Shown: positions 15,279 to 23,626, numbered from the stretch's first letter. The stretch: 64,000 nt of DNA from Nocardiopsis sp. TSRI0078 (GCF_001905145.1 NZ_LWLB01000032.1:408622-472621), one strand, 5' to 3'. Notes: generated from the letters alone by a model not told the origin. Translations and numbers: made by a program.

Positions 15279-16325
15279 ATGGTCATCGTGATGGCACCGG
15301 ACGCCACCTCGGACAACATCGGCGATCTCGTCGAACTCGTCGCCTCCGCCGGAGGCGAGGCCTACGTGACACGCGGCGTGAGCCGTACGATCATCGGCCT
15401 CGTCGGCGACGTCGAGCGCTTCCAGGACCTGGGTCTGGCCGCCAGGCCGGGTGTCAGCGAGGTTCTGCGCATCTCCGTCCCCTACAAGCTCGTCAGCCGC
15501 GAGAACCACGACAGCCGCAGCGTCGTCAGCGTGCGCGGCGTGCCCATCGGCGGCGACAACGTCACCGTCATCGCCGGGCCGTGCGCCGTCGAGACCCCCG
15601 AGCAGACCCTCGCCGCGGCGAGGATGGCGCTGGAGGCCGGCGCGTCCCTGCTGCGCGGCGGCGCCTACAAGCCCCGCACCTCCCCCTACGCCTTCCAGGG
15701 CCTGGGCGAGGAGGGCCTGAGGATCCTCGCCGACGTGCGCGCCGAGACCGGGCTGCCCATCGTCACCGAGGTCGTGGACGCCGCCGACGTCGCACTCGTC
15801 GCCTCCTACGCCGACATGCTCCAGGTCGGCACCCGCAACATGCAGAACTTCGCCCTCCTGCAGGCCGTGGGCGACGCGGGCAAGCCCGTCCTGCTCAAGC
15901 GCGGCATGAGCGCCACCATCGAGGAGTGGCTGATGGCCGCCGAGTACATCGCCCAGCGCGGCAACCTCGACATCGTCCTGTGCGAGCGCGGCATCCGCAC
16001 CTTCGAGAAGGCCACCCGCAACACCCTGGACATCAGCGCCGTCCCGGTCGCCCAGAACCTGTCCCACCTGCCCGTGATCGTGGACCCGTCCCACTCGGGC
16101 GGCAAGCGCGACCTGGTCCTGCCGCTCTCGCGCGCGGCCGTCGCGGTCGGCGCCGACGGCGTCATCGTGGACGTGCACCCCAGCCCCGAGAGCGCGCTGT
16201 GCGACGGCCCGCAGGCCCTCCTGCAGGAGGACCTGGCCGAACTGCGCGACCTGGCGGGCACCCTGGCCACCCTGAACGGGCGCACCCTCACCCCGGCGCC
16301 AGGCCTCCAGCCGGCCCCCATGTGA
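15279..16325 (+). CDS. aroF: 3-deoxy-7-phosphoheptulonate (DAHP) synthase, AroF type
   Basis: A 348-residue class I DAHP synthase of the short beta type. An N-terminal ~70-residue ferredoxin/ACT-like regulatory domain (starts MVIVMAPDATSDNIGDLVEL) is followed by the TIM barrel. The barrel shows VIAGPCAVE, LLRGGAYKPRTSPYAFQG, VLLKRGMSATIEEWL and VDPSHSGGKRDLV. It condenses erythrose-4-phosphate and PEP, the first step of the shikimate pathway. The regulatory domain implies feedback inhibition by an aromatic amino acid, on top of the transcription attenuator just upstream. The ATG at 15279 follows CTAGGGA; an upstream in-frame ATG lies inside the leader and is rejected. Confidence 0.95.
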   Translation: MVIVMAPDATSDNIGDLVELVASAGGEAYVTRGVSRTIIGLVGDVERFQDLGLAARPGVSEVLRISVPYKLVSRENHDSRSVVSVRGVPIGGDNVTVIAGPCAVETPEQTLAAARMALEAGASLLRGGAYKPRTSPYAFQGLGEEGLRILADVRAETGLPIVTEVVDAADVALVASYADMLQVGTRNMQNFALLQAVGDAGKPVLLKRGMSATIEEWLMAAEYIAQRGNLDIVLCERGIRTFEKATRNTLDISAVPVAQNLSHLPVIVDPSHSGGKRDLVLPLSRAAVAVGADGVIVDVHPSPESALCDGPQALLQEDLAELRDLAGTLATLNGRTLTPAPGLQPAPM

Positions 16326-16340
16326 GCCGAGGAGCAGAGA

Positions 16341-16383
16341 CGGCGGCGTCCCGGTCCCGGCACCGGGAACCGGGGCACCGCCG
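16341..16383 (+). terminator. Terminator of aroF
   Basis: Interrupted but extended stem: CGGCGG with CCGCCG, CCCGGT with ACCGGG, and an inner CCGG/CCGG, starting 16 nt after the aroF stop. Confidence 0.65.
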
Positions 16384-16482
16384 TCGGCCGACCTCCTCGG
16401 CCGCGCTCCCGACGGCGACGGCGGTGGTCCTGGTGCGGTGACCGCGAAGGTTCACCGGCTCGCCCATGAGCCGTGACCTTGT

Positions 16483-16520
16483 ACCTGTAGCGAGCTCGGG
16501 CGCCCGGACTCGCTACAGGT
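16483..16520. repeat. 12-bp inverted repeat between aroF and thiI
   Basis: ACCTGTAGCGAG / CTCGCTACAGGT with a 14-nt partly palindromic centre. It lies 57 nt beyond the thiI stop (minus strand). It probably terminates thiI, although its arms are less GC-rich than the other terminators here, so an operator is possible. Confidence 0.55.
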
Positions 16521-16576
16521 GAAGATCATCCGGGGTGGAGCACCCGGGGCGCACCGGCAGCGTATCCGGTCGGTGA

Positions 16577-17866
16577 CTAGGCGGGGGTGGCCACCGAGGC
16601 GCTCGCGGGGGCCACGCGCCGGGGAGCCTCCTCGCCCAGGAAGCTGGGCTTGTGCACCTGCGCGGTGGTGACCAGGTGCTCGGCCAGCTCCTCGGCGTCC
16701 AGGCGCTTCTCGATCTGGCGCAGGTCCGGGATCTTGGCCGCGGTCTCCACCTGGCGCGGGGTGAGCATGGTGCAGCAGTCCTCGTCGGGCAGCTCCGAGA
16801 TGGCCAGCGTCCCGATCCGGCGCGCGTGGTCCATGATCTCGGTCTTGTCCATGCCGATGAGCGGACGCAGGATCGGCAGGTCCACCGCGTCGTCCAAGGC
16901 GGTCAGGTTGGTCATGGTCTGGCTGGAGACCTGGCCCAGCGCGTCTCCGGTGACCAGGCACTCCGCGCCCAGGTCGTCGGCGAGCGCCTCGGCGGTCTTG
17001 AGCATCAGGCGGCGCTGGGCGACGATCTGCAGCCGCTCGATCCCCGAGCTCTTCAGCTGCTGCTGGGCCTTGCCGAAGGGGACCACGAACAGCCGCGAGC
17101 CCACCTGGTAGCGGTCCAGCTGGCGGACCAGGCTGTAGGCCTTGTAGATGGACTCCGGCCCGGTGAACGGCATCCCGGAGAAGTGCAGGAAGTCGACCTT
17201 CAGGCCGCGCCGCATCATCCGGTGCGCGGCGACGGGGGAGTCGATCCCGCCCGACATCAGCACCAGGCCGCGGCCGCTCATCCCGGCGGGCAGGCCGCCC
17301 TGTCCGGGCACGCCGTCGGTGAACACGAACGCCTCGTCCCTGTCCACCTCCACGTGCAGGGTGTTGTCGGGCCGCTTGAGGTTCACCTTGTACCCGTGGG
17401 CCTCGATGACCTTCGAGCCCAGGTACCCGGCCAGCTCCGAGGAGGTCATCCCGAAACGCTTGTCGCGGCGGCGGGCGCGCACGGCGAAGGTGCCCTCGCG
17501 CCCGGCCATGGAGCGCACGCCGATGTCGGTGATCGCGTCCAGGTCCTTGGCCACCCGGCGGACCAGGTGCACCCACACCACGCCCATCACGTTGGCCATG
17601 CGGTCGGCGATCTCGGCGACCTCCAGGTCGGAGGCGCCGGGCTTGCGCACGATGATCACGCCCGCGCCGCGCTGGGAGACGCGGACCTCGCCGAGGTCGC
17701 GCACGGAGGCGCGGATGTTGTTGTGCAGCCGCCGTTCGAAGAGCTTGCGGTTGGAGCCCTTGAGGACGATCTCGCCGAGCTTCATGAGCACGCAGAGCTC
17801 GCCGAGCCCGGCGTCGGGCCCGGCCTCGGCTGCGGGGAGCGGCGCGGACTCAGGCGACGCGGACAT
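16577..17866 (-). CDS. thiI: tRNA 4-thiouridine synthase / thiazole sulfur transfer protein ThiI
   Basis: A 429-residue protein. After a ~20-residue acidic N-terminus come an N-terminal ferredoxin-like and a THUMP domain (about residues 25-190). The PP-loop adenylation domain has VLMSGGIDSPVAAHRMMRRG. The C-terminal part includes LPDEDCCTMLTPRQVET. There is no rhodanese domain, so sulfur transfer must use another carrier or the internal cysteines. It adenylates U8 of tRNA for 4-thiouridine formation, and in some bacteria it feeds sulfur to ThiS. The thiO-thiS-thiG genes lie about 5 kb away. The ATG start gives the usual family length. Confidence 0.9.
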   Translation of the reverse strand: MSASPESAPLPAAEAGPDAGLGELCVLMKLGEIVLKGSNRKLFERRLHNNIRASVRDLGEVRVSQRGAGVIIVRKPGASDLEVAEIADRMANVMGVVWVHLVRRVAKDLDAITDIGVRSMAGREGTFAVRARRRDKRFGMTSSELAGYLGSKVIEAHGYKVNLKRPDNTLHVEVDRDEAFVFTDGVPGQGGLPAGMSGRGLVLMSGGIDSPVAAHRMMRRGLKVDFLHFSGMPFTGPESIYKAYSLVRQLDRYQVGSRLFVVPFGKAQQQLKSSGIERLQIVAQRRLMLKTAEALADDLGAECLVTGDALGQVSSQTMTNLTALDDAVDLPILRPLIGMDKTEIMDHARRIGTLAISELPDEDCCTMLTPRQVETAAKIPDLRQIEKRLDAEELAEHLVTTAQVHKPSFLGEEAPRRVAPASASVATPA

Positions 17867-18191
17867 GGTGCTACCTCCGGTGGATACCTTCGTGCCCCGG
17901 TGCGAGGTGGGTGTGGCGGTGGCGGGACCGGGATCGCCCGTCGCCGTCTTCCAGTATCGAACATCCTCCCCACCGCTCCATCCATTTTCGCGTATGGCGT
18001 TGGTGAGGATCGCTACGCGGCGGGGCGTGCCCGGGCCCCGGGGGCGGGGCCGGGGCGCTACCGAACGCGGCGCGCCCCCCTCCCTGGGAGCTGGGAGAGG
18101 GGCGCGGGCCGGGCCGGAGGGGTCGGCTCACGTGGCCGGCGGCCGACGTCCGGCGGGAGCCCCGGAGAATCCGGGTCCCGGGCTCCGGGTT
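17867..18191. other. Gap between thiI start and pfkA stop
   Basis: About 325 bases. It holds two pfkA terminator hairpins (18071-18106 and 18156-18186) and, near 17940-18000, an AT-richer patch that probably carries the thiI promoter. No clean -35/-10 pair was assigned. Confidence 0.4.
18071..18106 (-). terminator. Terminator downstream of pfkA
   Basis: 14-bp stem (CGCGCCCCCCTCCC with GGGAGAGGGGCGCG, one mismatch), 86 nt beyond the pfkA stop. A smaller 7-bp hairpin (GGAGCCC / GGGCTCC, 18156-18186) lies between. Confidence 0.6.
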
Positions 18192-19217
18192 CTAGCCGAA
18201 GAAGACCTCGGCCTCCTCGTAGCGCTCGGCGGGAACGGTCTTGAGGGTGTCGGTGGCCTCGGCCAGGTTCACGCGGACGATGTCGGTGCCCTGCAGGCCG
18301 ACCATCTTGCCGAACGCCTTCTCGTGCACGGCCTGGATGGCGTTCACACCGAGGCGGGTGGCCAGGACCCGGTCGAAGGCGCTGGGGGTGCCGCCGCGCT
18401 GCACGTGGCCCAGGACCACCGAGCGGGCCTCCTTGCCGGTGCGCTTCTCGATCTCCTCGGCCAGGGTCTGTCCGATGCCGCCCAGCCGCACGTGGCCGAA
18501 GGCGTCCTTCTCGCCCGTGGCCAGCTCCATCTGCCCCTCCTTGGGGTGGGCGCCCTCGGCGACCACGATGATGGGCGCGTACTGGGTCTCGAAGCGGCTC
18601 TCGACGTGCTTGACGACCTCGTCGATGTCGAAGGGACGCTCCGGGATGAGGATGACGTTGGCGCCCGCGGCCATGCCCGAGTGCAGGGCGATCCACCCGG
18701 CGTGGCGGCCCATGACCTCCACCACCAGCGCGCGGTGGTGCGACTCGGCGGTGGTGTGCAGGCGGTCGATCGCCTCCGTCGCGATGTTCACGGCCGTGTC
18801 GAAACCGAAGGTGTAGTCGGTCGCGTTGAGGTCGTTGTCGATGGTCTTGGGCACGCCGACGACGTTGACGCCGCGGTCGTGCAGCTGGCGGGCCACACCC
18901 AGGGTGTCCTCGCCGCCGATGGCGACCAGGGCGTCGACGCCCAGGCCGGCCATGTTGTCCTTGACCCGCTCGACGCCTCCCTCGATCTTCATGAGGTTGG
19001 TGCGCGAGGAGCCCAGGATGGTGCCGCCCCGGGGCAGGATGCCGCGCACGGCCGTCACGTCCAGGGGCATGGTGTCGCCCTCCAGCGGGCCGCGCCAGCC
19101 GTCCCGGAAGCCGATGAACTCGTAGCCGTAGTCCTTGATGCCCTTGCGGACCACAGCGCGGATGACCGCGTTCAGACCAGGGCAGTCCCCGCCGCCCGTC
19201 AGAACCCCGACTCGCAT
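18192..19217 (-). CDS. pfkA: 6-phosphofructokinase (phosphofructokinase A family)
   Basis: A 341-residue PFK-A family enzyme. The glycine-rich N-terminal motif is GVLTGGGDCPGLNAVIRA. The phosphoryl-donor region is AIGGEDTLGVA, the catalytic motif is PKTIDNDL, and the fructose-6-phosphate motif is EVMGRHAGWIAL. In the classical numbering, position 104 is Asp (GGED) and 124 is Lys (PKTIDND), the pair usually linked to pyrophosphate-dependent rather than ATP-dependent PFK; actinobacterial enzymes of both kinds are closely related, so the donor stays open. The ATG has GAGGAG upstream. A perfect 16-bp palindrome with a DasR-type core lies 43 nt upstream of the start codon. Confidence 0.93.
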   Translation of the reverse strand: MRVGVLTGGGDCPGLNAVIRAVVRKGIKDYGYEFIGFRDGWRGPLEGDTMPLDVTAVRGILPRGGTILGSSRTNLMKIEGGVERVKDNMAGLGVDALVAIGGEDTLGVARQLHDRGVNVVGVPKTIDNDLNATDYTFGFDTAVNIATEAIDRLHTTAESHHRALVVEVMGRHAGWIALHSGMAAGANVILIPERPFDIDEVVKHVESRFETQYAPIIVVAEGAHPKEGQMELATGEKDAFGHVRLGGIGQTLAEEIEKRTGKEARSVVLGHVQRGGTPSAFDRVLATRLGVNAIQAVHEKAFGKMVGLQGTDIVRVNLAEATDTLKTVPAERYEEAEVFFG

Positions 19218-19260
19218 TCGACTTCTCCTCGACGTTGTGAGCTCCTAGGCGCATGCGCCA

Positions 19261-19276
19261 TATGGTCTAGACCATA
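19261..19276. promoter_or_regulatory. DasR-type (dre-like) palindrome upstream of pfkA
   Basis: Perfect palindrome TATGGTCTAGACCATA. The 12-nt core TGGTCTAGACCA is the core of the DasR responsive element of streptomycetes (GntR family, GlcNAc-6-P/glucosamine-6-P responsive). It lies 43-59 nt upstream of the pfkA start, where a repressor would block the promoter. A second palindrome GCGCATGCGC (19249-19258) abuts it. Confidence 0.65.
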
Positions 19277-19403
19277 GTGGGCGCGGGGACCCGAGGCCAA
19301 CCCGGGTGGGCGAACACCGGTTGAACTCGGGCGAAGGGGCGTGGGAGCGCTCTCGGCGACAGGCCGGCCACCCGTCCGGGCCCGGTCCCCCGCCGCTTCG
19401 CGG

Positions 19404-20060
19404 TCACCCGTCCAGGCCCTGGTCGATGGCGTAGCGCACCAGCTCCACCCGGTTGTGCAGGTGCAGCTTGGTGAGGGTGTTCTGCACGTGGTTCTGCACC
19501 GTGCGGTGGGAGATGGACAGTCGCTGCGCGATCTGCTTGTAGGCAAGTCCCTTGGCGACCAGGCGCAGCACCTCGGTCTCACGGGGGGTGAGCGCGGGCG
19601 CCCCGGGCTCCCGGACCTGCTCCGCGGCCGACAGCCTGCGGTACTCGCCCAGGACCAGGCCCGCCAGGCCCGGGGTGTACACGGCCTCGCCGGCGTGCAC
19701 CCGGCGCACCGCGTCCAGCAGCTCCTCCCGGCCCGCCGACTTGACCAGATAGCCGGTCGCCCCCGCCTTCACCGCCGCCAGCACGTCGTCGCCGGCCCCG
19801 CTCGCCGACAGCACCAGCACCCTCGGGGGCTCGGGCAGCGCCACCAGGTCCGCGGTCAACTCGACCCCGGTCATGTCCGGCAGGTGCAGGTCCACCACGG
19901 CCAGGGTGGGTCGCGCGGCCGGGGCGATGCGCAGGGCCTTGGCCCCGTCGCCCGCCGTCCCCACCACGTCGATCCCGGCCTCGCCGAGGTCGCGCGCGAC
20001 CGCGTCGCGCCACATGGGGTGGTCGTCCACCACCAGTACCCGAATCGCCTCGCTCTCCAT
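19404..20060 (-). CDS. macR: MacR-like NarL-family response regulator
   Basis: A 218-residue two-domain regulator. The receiver has the acidic pair and phospho-site Asp (VLVVDDHPMWRD; LAVVDLHLPDMTG) and the conserved Lys in GYLVKSAGREEL. A LuxR-type helix-turn-helix follows (LTPRETEVLRLVAKGLAYKQ, then SISHRTVQNHVQNTLTKLHL). It matches the MacR group that pairs with MacS in Streptomyces. Here the kinase gene lies about 5 kb away on the other strand. The ATG is 7 nt after TAGGCT (complement 20068-20073) with no ribosome site, so the mRNA is likely leaderless. pfkA is downstream on the same strand. Confidence 0.88.
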   Translation of the reverse strand: MESEAIRVLVVDDHPMWRDAVARDLGEAGIDVVGTAGDGAKALRIAPAARPTLAVVDLHLPDMTGVELTADLVALPEPPRVLVLSASGAGDDVLAAVKAGATGYLVKSAGREELLDAVRRVHAGEAVYTPGLAGLVLGEYRRLSAAEQVREPGAPALTPRETEVLRLVAKGLAYKQIAQRLSISHRTVQNHVQNTLTKLHLHNRVELVRYAIDQGLDG

Positions 20061-20067
20061 GCGGGTG

Positions 20068-20073
20068 AGCCTA
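20068..20073 (-). promoter_or_regulatory. -10 box of leaderless macR transcript
   Basis: Minus strand TAGGCT followed by 7 nt and the macR ATG. Confidence 0.5.
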
Positions 20074-20109
20074 TCCCGGCCGGGACCGCGCGGGCGGGGG
20101 AGGAGACGA

Positions 20110-20142
20110 GGGGCGTGCGGGCCGGTCGGGCCCGCACGCCCC
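20110..20142 (-). terminator. Terminator downstream of the PASTA kinase gene
   Basis: Perfect 14-bp stem GGGGCGTGCGGGCC / GGCCCGCACGCCCC with a 5-nt loop, 52 nt beyond the kinase stop. Confidence 0.75.
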
Positions 20143-20193
20143 TTTCGAAGGACCGTGTCCCCGCGCGTTCGGGGGCGGTGCCCCCGGCGCGTG

Positions 20194-22173
20194 TCAGTCG
20201 TCGTCTCGGCCGCGTCCGTCGCCGAAGTCGCCCAGGTCGATACCGCCCGGGGTCGCGGTGAGCGTGATCTCCGTCTTCTTGGGGGCCTTGCCGGTGTGGG
20301 ACTGGTGCGTCACGACGTCGCCGCCCAGGATCCGTTCGACCTTGACCTTGAAGCCGGCCTCCTCCAGGGCCTTGCGCGCGTCCTTCACCTTCATGTCGAC
20401 CACGTCGGGGATGGCCACGCCCGGCGGCCCGGTGGAGACGGTCAGGGTGACGGTGCCGCTGGCGCCGACGCTGGAGCCGCTGTCCGGGCTCTGCTGGATC
20501 ACCTTGCCCTCGGCGACGTCCTCGCTCTCCTGCTCGACCACCTCCACGGTCAGGCCGAGGTCCTCCACGGTCGTGCGCGCGGTCTCCAGGTCCTCGCCGA
20601 CCACCGGGGGCACCGAGATGCTGCGGCTGACGGAGATCGTGACGGTCTCCTCGCGGTCGGCCTCCTCCCCGGCCGCGGGGTCGGTGGAGACCACCGCTCC
20701 GGGTTCGACCTCCTCGGAGTCCACGTCCTCCTGGACGATGTTGTCCGGGGCGAACCCGAGGGTCTCCAACTCCTTGATGGCGTTGGCGGAGTCGTCGCCC
20801 GCCAGGTCGGGCATGGGCACCGTCTGCGGCCCCTTGGACAGGTACACGGTGACCTTGTCCTCGGGGGACAGGCTCTCCCCGGCCGCGGGGTCGGTCTCGG
20901 CGACCGCACCCTCCTCGACGTCGCTGTAGACGGTCTCCTCGGAGAGCGCGTAGACCAGGCCCTCGGCGCGGATCATCTCCCGTGCGGCCTCGGGTGCGGA
21001 GCCGACCACGTCGGGAACGTCCGCGTAGCGGCCGTCGACGAGCCACCAGCCCGCTCCGAGCACGACGAGGGCCAGGACCGCCGCGCCGATCCCGATCAGC
21101 AGGTTGCGGCGGCGCCGGTCGTCGGGGCCGTGCCGGTAGTCGTCGTAGCCGTCGTCATCGTCGTAGTCGCCCCCGTCCAGGCCGACGGAGTCCATGTCCA
21201 CGACCATGGTGGCGTTCTCGGTGCCCGGACCGGCCCCGCCGGCGATGAGCTGGGGGGCGGTGACCGCGGCGGTGGTCGCCGCCGGGGTGACGGGCGTCAG
21301 CGGGGCCTGGTCGGACGCCGGGGCGGCGGACAGGCCGTTGAGCACCTCCAGCACCTTGGCCAGGTACTGGCCCGCGTTGCCCAGGCGGTACCTGGGGTCG
21401 CGTTCGGTGGCCTTGGTGACCAGGCCGTCCACCTCGGGCGGCAGGCCCGGTAGGAAGTGCGAGGGGCGCGGGACGTCCTCGTTGACGTGCTGGTAGGCGA
21501 TCGCGATGGGCGTCTCGCCGGTGTGCGGCTGGCCGCCGGTGAGCAGCTCGTAGAGCATGATGCCCGCCGCGTACACGTCGCTGCGCGCGTCGGCGGTGCC
21601 CCGCTCGATCTGTTCGGGCGCCAGGTAGGCGGCCGTGCCCATGAGGGTGCCGGTACGGGTCAGGCCCTGGTTGGACTGCTCCACGGCGCGGGCCAGGCCG
21701 AAGTCGGCCACCTTGACCCGTCCGTCCTCGGTGATGAGGACGTTCTCGGGCTTGACGTCGCGGTGCACCATGCCCGCCTGGTGGGCGGCGCCCAGGGCGG
21801 CCAGCACGGAGGCCATCACGTTCAGGGCGTCGCGCGGAGCCAGGCGCCCCCGGGACTTGAGCAGGTCGCGCAGGGTGCGCCCCGGTACGTACTCCATGGC
21901 CAGGAACACGTGCTCCTGGTCCTCGCCCTGGTCGAAGACCTGGACGACGTTGGGATGGGAGAGCTTGGCGACGGAGTGCGCCTCGTTGATGAAGCGCTGG
22001 ACGAAGGTGGGGTCCTGTGCCAGCGAGGGGTGCATCACCTTCAACGCCAGCCGCCGGTCCAGCCTCAGGTCGTGGGCGACGTAGACGGTCGCCATCCCGC
22101 CTCCGGCGATCCTGGACTCGACGAAGTAGCGTCGGTCGAGGGTGGTGCCTACGAGCGGGTCGGAAGTCGTCAT
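20194..22173 (-). CDS. pknB: PknB-type Ser/Thr protein kinase with four PASTA repeats
   Basis: A 659-residue membrane kinase. The kinase domain (about 10-275) has a glycine loop (IAGGGMATVYVA), ATP-binding Lys (RLALKVM), a complete catalytic loop HRDVKPENVLI, DFGLAR, and APEQ. A juxtamembrane linker and one membrane helix (LIGIGAAVLALVVLGAGWWLV) follow. Four extracellular PASTA repeats begin DVPDVVG, PMPDLAG, VPPVVGE and AIPDVVD. Such kinases sense muropeptides or lipid II and control cell-wall growth and division. The ATG at complement 22171-22173 starts MTTSDPLVG; a GTG two codons earlier is also possible. It stands alone and is not next to ftsZ-region genes. Confidence 0.93.
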   Translation of the reverse strand: MTTSDPLVGTTLDRRYFVESRIAGGGMATVYVAHDLRLDRRLALKVMHPSLAQDPTFVQRFINEAHSVAKLSHPNVVQVFDQGEDQEHVFLAMEYVPGRTLRDLLKSRGRLAPRDALNVMASVLAALGAAHQAGMVHRDVKPENVLITEDGRVKVADFGLARAVEQSNQGLTRTGTLMGTAAYLAPEQIERGTADARSDVYAAGIMLYELLTGGQPHTGETPIAIAYQHVNEDVPRPSHFLPGLPPEVDGLVTKATERDPRYRLGNAGQYLAKVLEVLNGLSAAPASDQAPLTPVTPAATTAAVTAPQLIAGGAGPGTENATMVVDMDSVGLDGGDYDDDDGYDDYRHGPDDRRRRNLLIGIGAAVLALVVLGAGWWLVDGRYADVPDVVGSAPEAAREMIRAEGLVYALSEETVYSDVEEGAVAETDPAAGESLSPEDKVTVYLSKGPQTVPMPDLAGDDSANAIKELETLGFAPDNIVQEDVDSEEVEPGAVVSTDPAAGEEADREETVTISVSRSISVPPVVGEDLETARTTVEDLGLTVEVVEQESEDVAEGKVIQQSPDSGSSVGASGTVTLTVSTGPPGVAIPDVVDMKVKDARKALEEAGFKVKVERILGGDVVTHQSHTGKAPKKTEITLTATPGGIDLGDFGDGRGRDDD

Positions 22174-22626
22174 GTCCACGGCGGAGTAGTGTCCTTGCTG
22201 CGGGGAGCGCGGGCTGTCGCGGCCGGTGGCGCGTACCCGACACCGGGTGTCGAACCGACACGATAGCGGAAGCCCGCGCCAGGTCTGCCCCGCGGTTCGC
22301 GGTCGCGCCGCCCGCTCCACCATCGGTGGGGGTGGTCCGCGCCTGGGTCGTCTTCGTGCGCGCGTCGCCCTCTCGGCCGGGGCGCACACCTTTTCCACGG
22401 TAGAGGACAGGGCCAAACGCCCCGGGCGTGACGCACCGCGCCTCCTGCCGCGTCCGGAAGGGGCGGCTCTGACCACGGGCGACGGCCTCACGCACCGGGT
22501 CGCCGGTGCTCCGTTCCCCGCCCCTGCGGAGCCGGAGGGGAGCGGAGCACCACACGAGTCACAGAGGGAACTTCGGTCTCACCAGCCACATGCGGGTGTT
22601 CGCCGGAGGTGGCCCAACTCTCGTCC
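22174..22626. other. Gap upstream of pknB and downstream of thiG
   Basis: About 453 bases, no gene. Minus-strand TATCGT (complement 22260-22265) is a candidate pknB -10. CGACACC-G-GGTGTCG (22238-22252), a perfect inverted repeat, sits at its expected start point, so an operator or 5' hairpin is possible. The thi terminator is at 22505-22551. Confidence 0.4.
22505..22551 (-). terminator. Terminator of thiO-thiS-thiG
   Basis: 15-bp stem (GGTGCTCCGTTCCCC with GGGGAGCGGAGCACC, one G-U pair), about 75 nt beyond the thiG stop. Confidence 0.7.
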
Positions 22627-23406
22627 CTAGTCGATCCCGGGGGAGGAGGCCTGTGCGTGGCGGCGCACCGGGATGCGTCCGGCCAGGCGGGCGCCGCGGC
22701 CCGCGCGCACGGCGTCGCGCATCGCCGCGGCCATACGCACCGGGTCCTGGGCACGGGTCACGGCCGTGGCCAGCAGCACCGCGTCGCAGCCCAGCTCCAT
22801 CGCCAGGGCGGCGTCGCTCGCGGTGCCGATCCCGGCGTCCACGATCACCGGCACGCCGGCCTGCTCCACGATCAGCTCCAGGTTGTGCGGGTTGCGGATG
22901 CCCAGTCCGGACCCGATCGGCGCGGCCAGCGGCATCACCGCCGCGCAGCCCAGCTGCTCCAGGCGCCGGGCCAGTACAGGGTCGTCGTTGGTGTAGGGCA
23001 GCACGGTGAAGCCCTCGTCCACCAGCTGCTCGGCGGCCTCCAGCAGCTCCACCGGGTCGGGCAGCAGCGTGTGCTCGTCCGCCACCACCTCCAGCTTCAC
23101 CCAGTCGGTACCCAGCGCCTCACGGCCCAGCCGGGCGGTGCGTACCGCGTCGGCCGCGGTGAAGCACCCGGCGGTGTTGGGCAGCGCGCGGATCTTGTTG
23201 CGGGTGAGTACGTCCCACACCGACCCCTGGGTGCCGGGGGAGACCCGGCGCATCGCCACGGTGGTCAGCTCGGTGCCGGAGGTGACCAGGGCGTCCTCCA
23301 GGACCTCCAGGGAGGGGGCCCCTCCGGTGCCGGTGATGAGCCGGGAGCCGAAGGCGGTCCCCGCGATCACGAGCGGGTCGTCGGCGTGGGCGGTGTGCTC
23401 GGCCAT
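22627..23406 (-). CDS. thiG: Thiazole synthase
   Basis: A 259-residue TIM-barrel ThiG. Landmarks are FGSRLITGTGG, TVAMRRV, LPNTAGCFTAADAVRTARL, WVKLEVV (the Schiff-base Lys for deoxyxylulose phosphate), LPYTNDDPVLARRLEQLGCAAVMPLAAPIGSGLG (written in parts in the protein) and VPVIVDAGIG. It joins 1-deoxyxylulose-5-phosphate, dehydroglycine and the ThiS thiocarboxylate to form the thiazole of thiamine. The ATG starts MAEHTAHADDP, 2 nt after the thiS stop. It is the last gene of a three-gene operon governed by a TPP riboswitch. Confidence 0.95.
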   Translation of the reverse strand: MAEHTAHADDPLVIAGTAFGSRLITGTGGAPSLEVLEDALVTSGTELTTVAMRRVSPGTQGSVWDVLTRNKIRALPNTAGCFTAADAVRTARLGREALGTDWVKLEVVADEHTLLPDPVELLEAAEQLVDEGFTVLPYTNDDPVLARRLEQLGCAAVMPLAAPIGSGLGIRNPHNLELIVEQAGVPVIVDAGIGTASDAALAMELGCDAVLLATAVTRAQDPVRMAAAMRDAVRAGRGARLAGRIPVRRHAQASSPGID

Positions 23407-23408
23407 GC

Positions 23409-23624
23409 TCAGCCTCCCTGTACGGCGGTGAGGACGTCCACGCGGTCGCCCGCGCCCAGCGGGCTGTCGGACCACGCGGCGCGGCGCACCACCTCGTCGT
23501 TGACGGCCACGGCGATACCGCCGGGGACCTCACCGTCCCCGGAGGAGGTCAGGTCGCGCACGACCGCCTCCACGGTGGTGCCGTCGGCGACCTCGCGGCG
23601 GTCGCCGTTGATGATCAGTTCCAC
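23409..23624 (-). CDS. thiS: Sulfur carrier protein ThiS
   Basis: A 71-residue ubiquitin-like carrier ending in the required Gly-Gly (VLTAVQGG). The C-terminal Gly is adenylated and converted to a thiocarboxylate that gives sulfur to ThiG. I chose GTG at complement 23622-23624, which has GGGAG 5 nt upstream and falls 2 nt after the thiO stop. A GTG 12 nt further upstream would overlap thiO. Tight spacing on both sides shows one transcript. Confidence 0.92.
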   Translation of the reverse strand: MELIINGDRREVADGTTVEAVVRDLTSSGDGEVPGGIAVAVNDEVVRRAAWSDSPLGAGDRVDVLTAVQGG

Positions 23625-23626
23625 TG

